DNA of 5,297 nucleotides from an uncultured Bacteroidales bacterium (lineage in GTDB: Bacteria > Bacteroidota > Bacteroidia > Bacteroidales > Paludibacteraceae). Numbering within the stretch: the stretch's first letter is position 1; each line of letters starts with the position of its first letter. The notes beneath the pieces were generated by a model. That model worked only from the letters and a program-made list of their open reading frames with translations. It had not been told where the DNA came from and searched no databases. Position numbers and translations under genes: made by a program. Below are positions 3,424 through 5,297 of this stretch, piece by piece. The stretch is from the NCBI GenBank assembly GCA_903929065.1, contig CAIYTJ010000426.1:1-5297 (forward strand), given 5' to 3'.

Positions 3424-5297
3424 ATGTCGTCATTAACAAAAAATCAAAGAATAAATTTTGCTTCTATTAAGAATCAGTTGGAATATCCTGACTTTTTGGA
3501 AGTACAATTAAAATCTTTCCAGGACTTTTTTCAGATGGACACAGCTCCTGAAAAAAGAAAATCAGAAGGTTTGTATAAGGTTTTTTCCGAAAACTTTCCT
3601 ATTGCTGATACCCGAAATAATTTCATCCTCGAATTTCTGGATTATTACGTTGACCCCCCTCGTTATTCGATCGATGAGTGTATTGAACGCGGCTTAACAT
3701 ACAGTGTGCCGCTAAAAGCCAAACTAAAACTATATTGCACCGATCCGGATCACGAAGATTTTGATACGGTGATTCAGGACGTCTATCTGGGACCTATCCC
3801 TTATATGACTCCGAAAGGAACATTTGTAATAAACGGAGCTGAACGCGTTATCGTATCACAGCTTCACCGCTCTCCGGGCGTATTCTTTGGTCAAAGTATG
3901 CACGCTAACGGAACAAAATTGTATTCGGCACGTATTATTCCATTCCGCGGTTCGTGGATTGAATTTGCAACCGATATCAACAACGTGATGTATGCTTACA
4001 TCGATCGTAAGAAAAAACTTCCGGTAACTACGCTGCTTCGTGCCATTGGGTTCGAAAGCGATAAAGACATTCTGGAAATTTTCAATCTTGCCGAAGAAAT
4101 CAAAGTCAGCAAAACCAGCCTGAAAAAAGCGGTTGGCCAGAAACTTGCAGCCCGCGTTTTGAAAACCTGGGTTGAAGATTTTGTTGATGAAGACACCGGC
4201 GAAGTTGTAACCATCGAACGTAACGAAGTAATTATCGATCGTGAAACCATACTCGACAACAGTCACATTGATGACATTATTGAATCGGGAACACAAACGA
4301 TTCTGCTTCACCGTACCGATGCAAACCAAAATGATTATGCTATCATTTATAACACGCTTCAAAAAGACCCGAGCAACTCGGAAAAAGAAGCTGTACTTTA
4401 TATTTACCGTCAATTAAGAAACGCTGTACCGGCTGACGATTCAACCGCCCGCGAGGTTATCAATAATTTATTTTTCTCCGAAAAACGTTACGATTTAGGT
4501 GATGTTGGTCGTTTCAGAATTAATCGCAAGCTAAACCTTAACATTAATCCTGAAATCAAGGTTTTAACCAAGGAAGACATTATTGAAATCATCAAATATC
4601 TGATTGAGTTGATTAACTCAAAAGCAGATGTGGATGATATTGACCACTTGAGCAACCGTCGTGTTCGTACAGTTGGTGAACAATTATATAATCAGTTTTC
4701 AGTAGGACTTTCGCGTATGGCTCGTACCATTCGTGAACGTATGAACGTTCGTGACAACGAGGTGTTCACTCCTATCGATCTGATCAACGCTAAAAGTATT
4801 TCGTCCGTTATTAATTCGTTCTTTGGAACAAATGCACTTTCTCAGTTTATGGATCAACAGAATCCGTTGGCTGAAATTACGCACAAACGACGTATGTCGG
4901 CTCTCGGCCCGGGCGGTTTGTCACGTGAACGTGCAGGTTTTGAGGTTCGTGACGTACATTATACGCACTACGGTCGTTTATGTCCGATTGAAACTCCTGA
5001 AGGTCCAAACATTGGGTTGATTTCTTCGCTTTGTATTTATGCAAAAATCAACGAATTAGGATTTATTGAAACTCCTTATCGTAGGGTTACAGATTCAGTT
5101 GTTGATACTACTGAAGCCGGAATTGAATACTTTACAGCTGAAGAAGAAGAAAGCTTAATGATTGCGCAAGGAAATGCACCTCTGAATGACAAGGGCGGAT
5201 TTATTCGTACCAAAGTCAAATCACGTTTGGGTGCCGATTTCCCTGTAGTTCCACCTTCGGAAGTAAACTTAATGGATGTTTCTCCATCGCAGATTGC
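3424..5297 (+). CDS. rpoB: DNA-directed RNA polymerase subunit beta (partial, 3' end outside window)
   Basis: The first 624 codons of rpoB are present with no stop or frameshift, roughly half of a typical Bacteroidota beta subunit. RpoB forms one claw of RNA polymerase and, with RpoC, the active site. It opens MSSLTKNQRINFASIK, then gives the protrusion and lobe regions with GTFVINGAERVIVSQLHRSPGVFF ending at Phe155. The rifampicin pocket is intact: Gln474, Asp477, His487, Arg490, Ser492 and Leu494 correspond to E. coli 513, 516, 526, 529, 531 and 533, and Val144 corresponds to E. coli 146, so a rifampicin-sensitive form is predicted. The motif RERAGFEVRDVHYTHYGR and PIETPEGPNIGL (521-532) follow, and the window ends at LMDVSPSQI. 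The ATG at 3424 follows CTTTGAAA, with no Shine-Dalgarno sequence and A at -3. The distance from rplL is 112 bases; rpoC is expected next. Confidence 0.98.
   Translation, partial: MSSLTKNQRINFASIKNQLEYPDFLEVQLKSFQDFFQMDTAPEKRKSEGLYKVFSENFPIADTRNNFILEFLDYYVDPPRYSIDECIERGLTYSVPLKAKLKLYCTDPDHEDFDTVIQDVYLGPIPYMTPKGTFVINGAERVIVSQLHRSPGVFFGQSMHANGTKLYSARIIPFRGSWIEFATDINNVMYAYIDRKKKLPVTTLLRAIGFESDKDILEIFNLAEEIKVSKTSLKKAVGQKLAARVLKTWVEDFVDEDTGEVVTIERNEVIIDRETILDNSHIDDIIESGTQTILLHRTDANQNDYAIIYNTLQKDPSNSEKEAVLYIYRQLRNAVPADDSTAREVINNLFFSEKRYDLGDVGRFRINRKLNLNINPEIKVLTKEDIIEIIKYLIELINSKADVDDIDHLSNRRVRTVGEQLYNQFSVGLSRMARTIRERMNVRDNEVFTPIDLINAKSISSVINSFFGTNALSQFMDQQNPLAEITHKRRMSALGPGGLSRERAGFEVRDVHYTHYGRLCPIETPEGPNIGLISSLCIYAKINELGFIETPYRRVTDSVVDTTEAGIEYFTAEEEESLMIAQGNAPLNDKGGFIRTKVKSRLGADFPVVPPSEVNLMDVSPSQI

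Noticed and set aside
3856..4413. 185-codon open frame on the - strand, opposite rpoB
   Set aside because: It lies entirely inside the conserved rpoB coding sequence. Its translation resembles no family I know, and long antisense frames are common opposite strongly biased codons.
4823..5020. 65-codon + strand open frame in another phase within rpoB
   Set aside because: It overlaps the rifampicin-region codons of rpoB, which are clearly the translated phase; the alternative has no recognisable features.
1..5297. Hidden mobile element, CRISPR array, toxin-antitoxin or defence system
   Set aside because: Gene order is the conserved one, all frames are intact, gaps are short, and no direct repeats or foreign-looking segment was seen.

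Overview
The window is a core housekeeping locus of a member of the Bacteroidota. Every gene lies on the + strand: the 3' end of tuf, then trnW (tRNA-Trp), secE, nusG, rplK, rplA, rplJ, rplL and the 5' half of rpoB. The assignment to Bacteroidota rests on four things: the gene order with tRNA-Trp between tuf and secE, the near absence of Shine-Dalgarno sequences, A-rich leaders before starts, and protein wording typical of the phylum (for example RpoB starting MSSLTKNQRINFASIK, and NusG with WYVMRAISGKENKVKEY). A Bacteroidales or Marinilabiliales-type organism is my best guess from memory of such sequences. The genus cannot be fixed from this window.

Layout. Bases 1-186 encode the last 61 codons of EF-Tu. 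Bases 187-275 form a short spacer with a small hairpin and a strong 14-bp GAAA-capped hairpin. The tRNA-Trp gene (276-348) follows only a few bases later, then secE (366-557) and nusG (568-1131, with a competing GTG start at 583). The stalk and L1-arm ribosomal protein genes rplK, rplA, rplJ and rplL run from 1187 to 3311 with short gaps. A 112-base spacer before rpoB carries two tandem hairpins, the second with a T-rich tail, so it looks like a terminator or attenuator. rpoB starts at 3424 and runs off the right edge after 624 complete codons.

The genes work together at the interface of transcription and translation. EF-Tu brings aminoacyl-tRNA to the ribosome. L11, L10 and L12 build the factor-binding stalk that recruits EF-Tu and EF-G, and L1 forms the E-site arm. 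SecE is part of the protein export channel. NusG links RNA polymerase to Rho and to the leading ribosome, and RpoB is the polymerase beta subunit. The L12/RNA polymerase boundary is where strong ribosomal-protein expression must step down to polymerase levels, and that is where the most terminator-like structure lies.

I found no mobile element, CRISPR array, defence gene, foreign insertion or unknown protein. This is an ordinary conserved region. The points worth checking are regulatory or concern start sites: the nusG start, the tuf-trnW hairpin, the rplL leader, the rplL-rpoB hairpins and the long L10 C-terminal helix.
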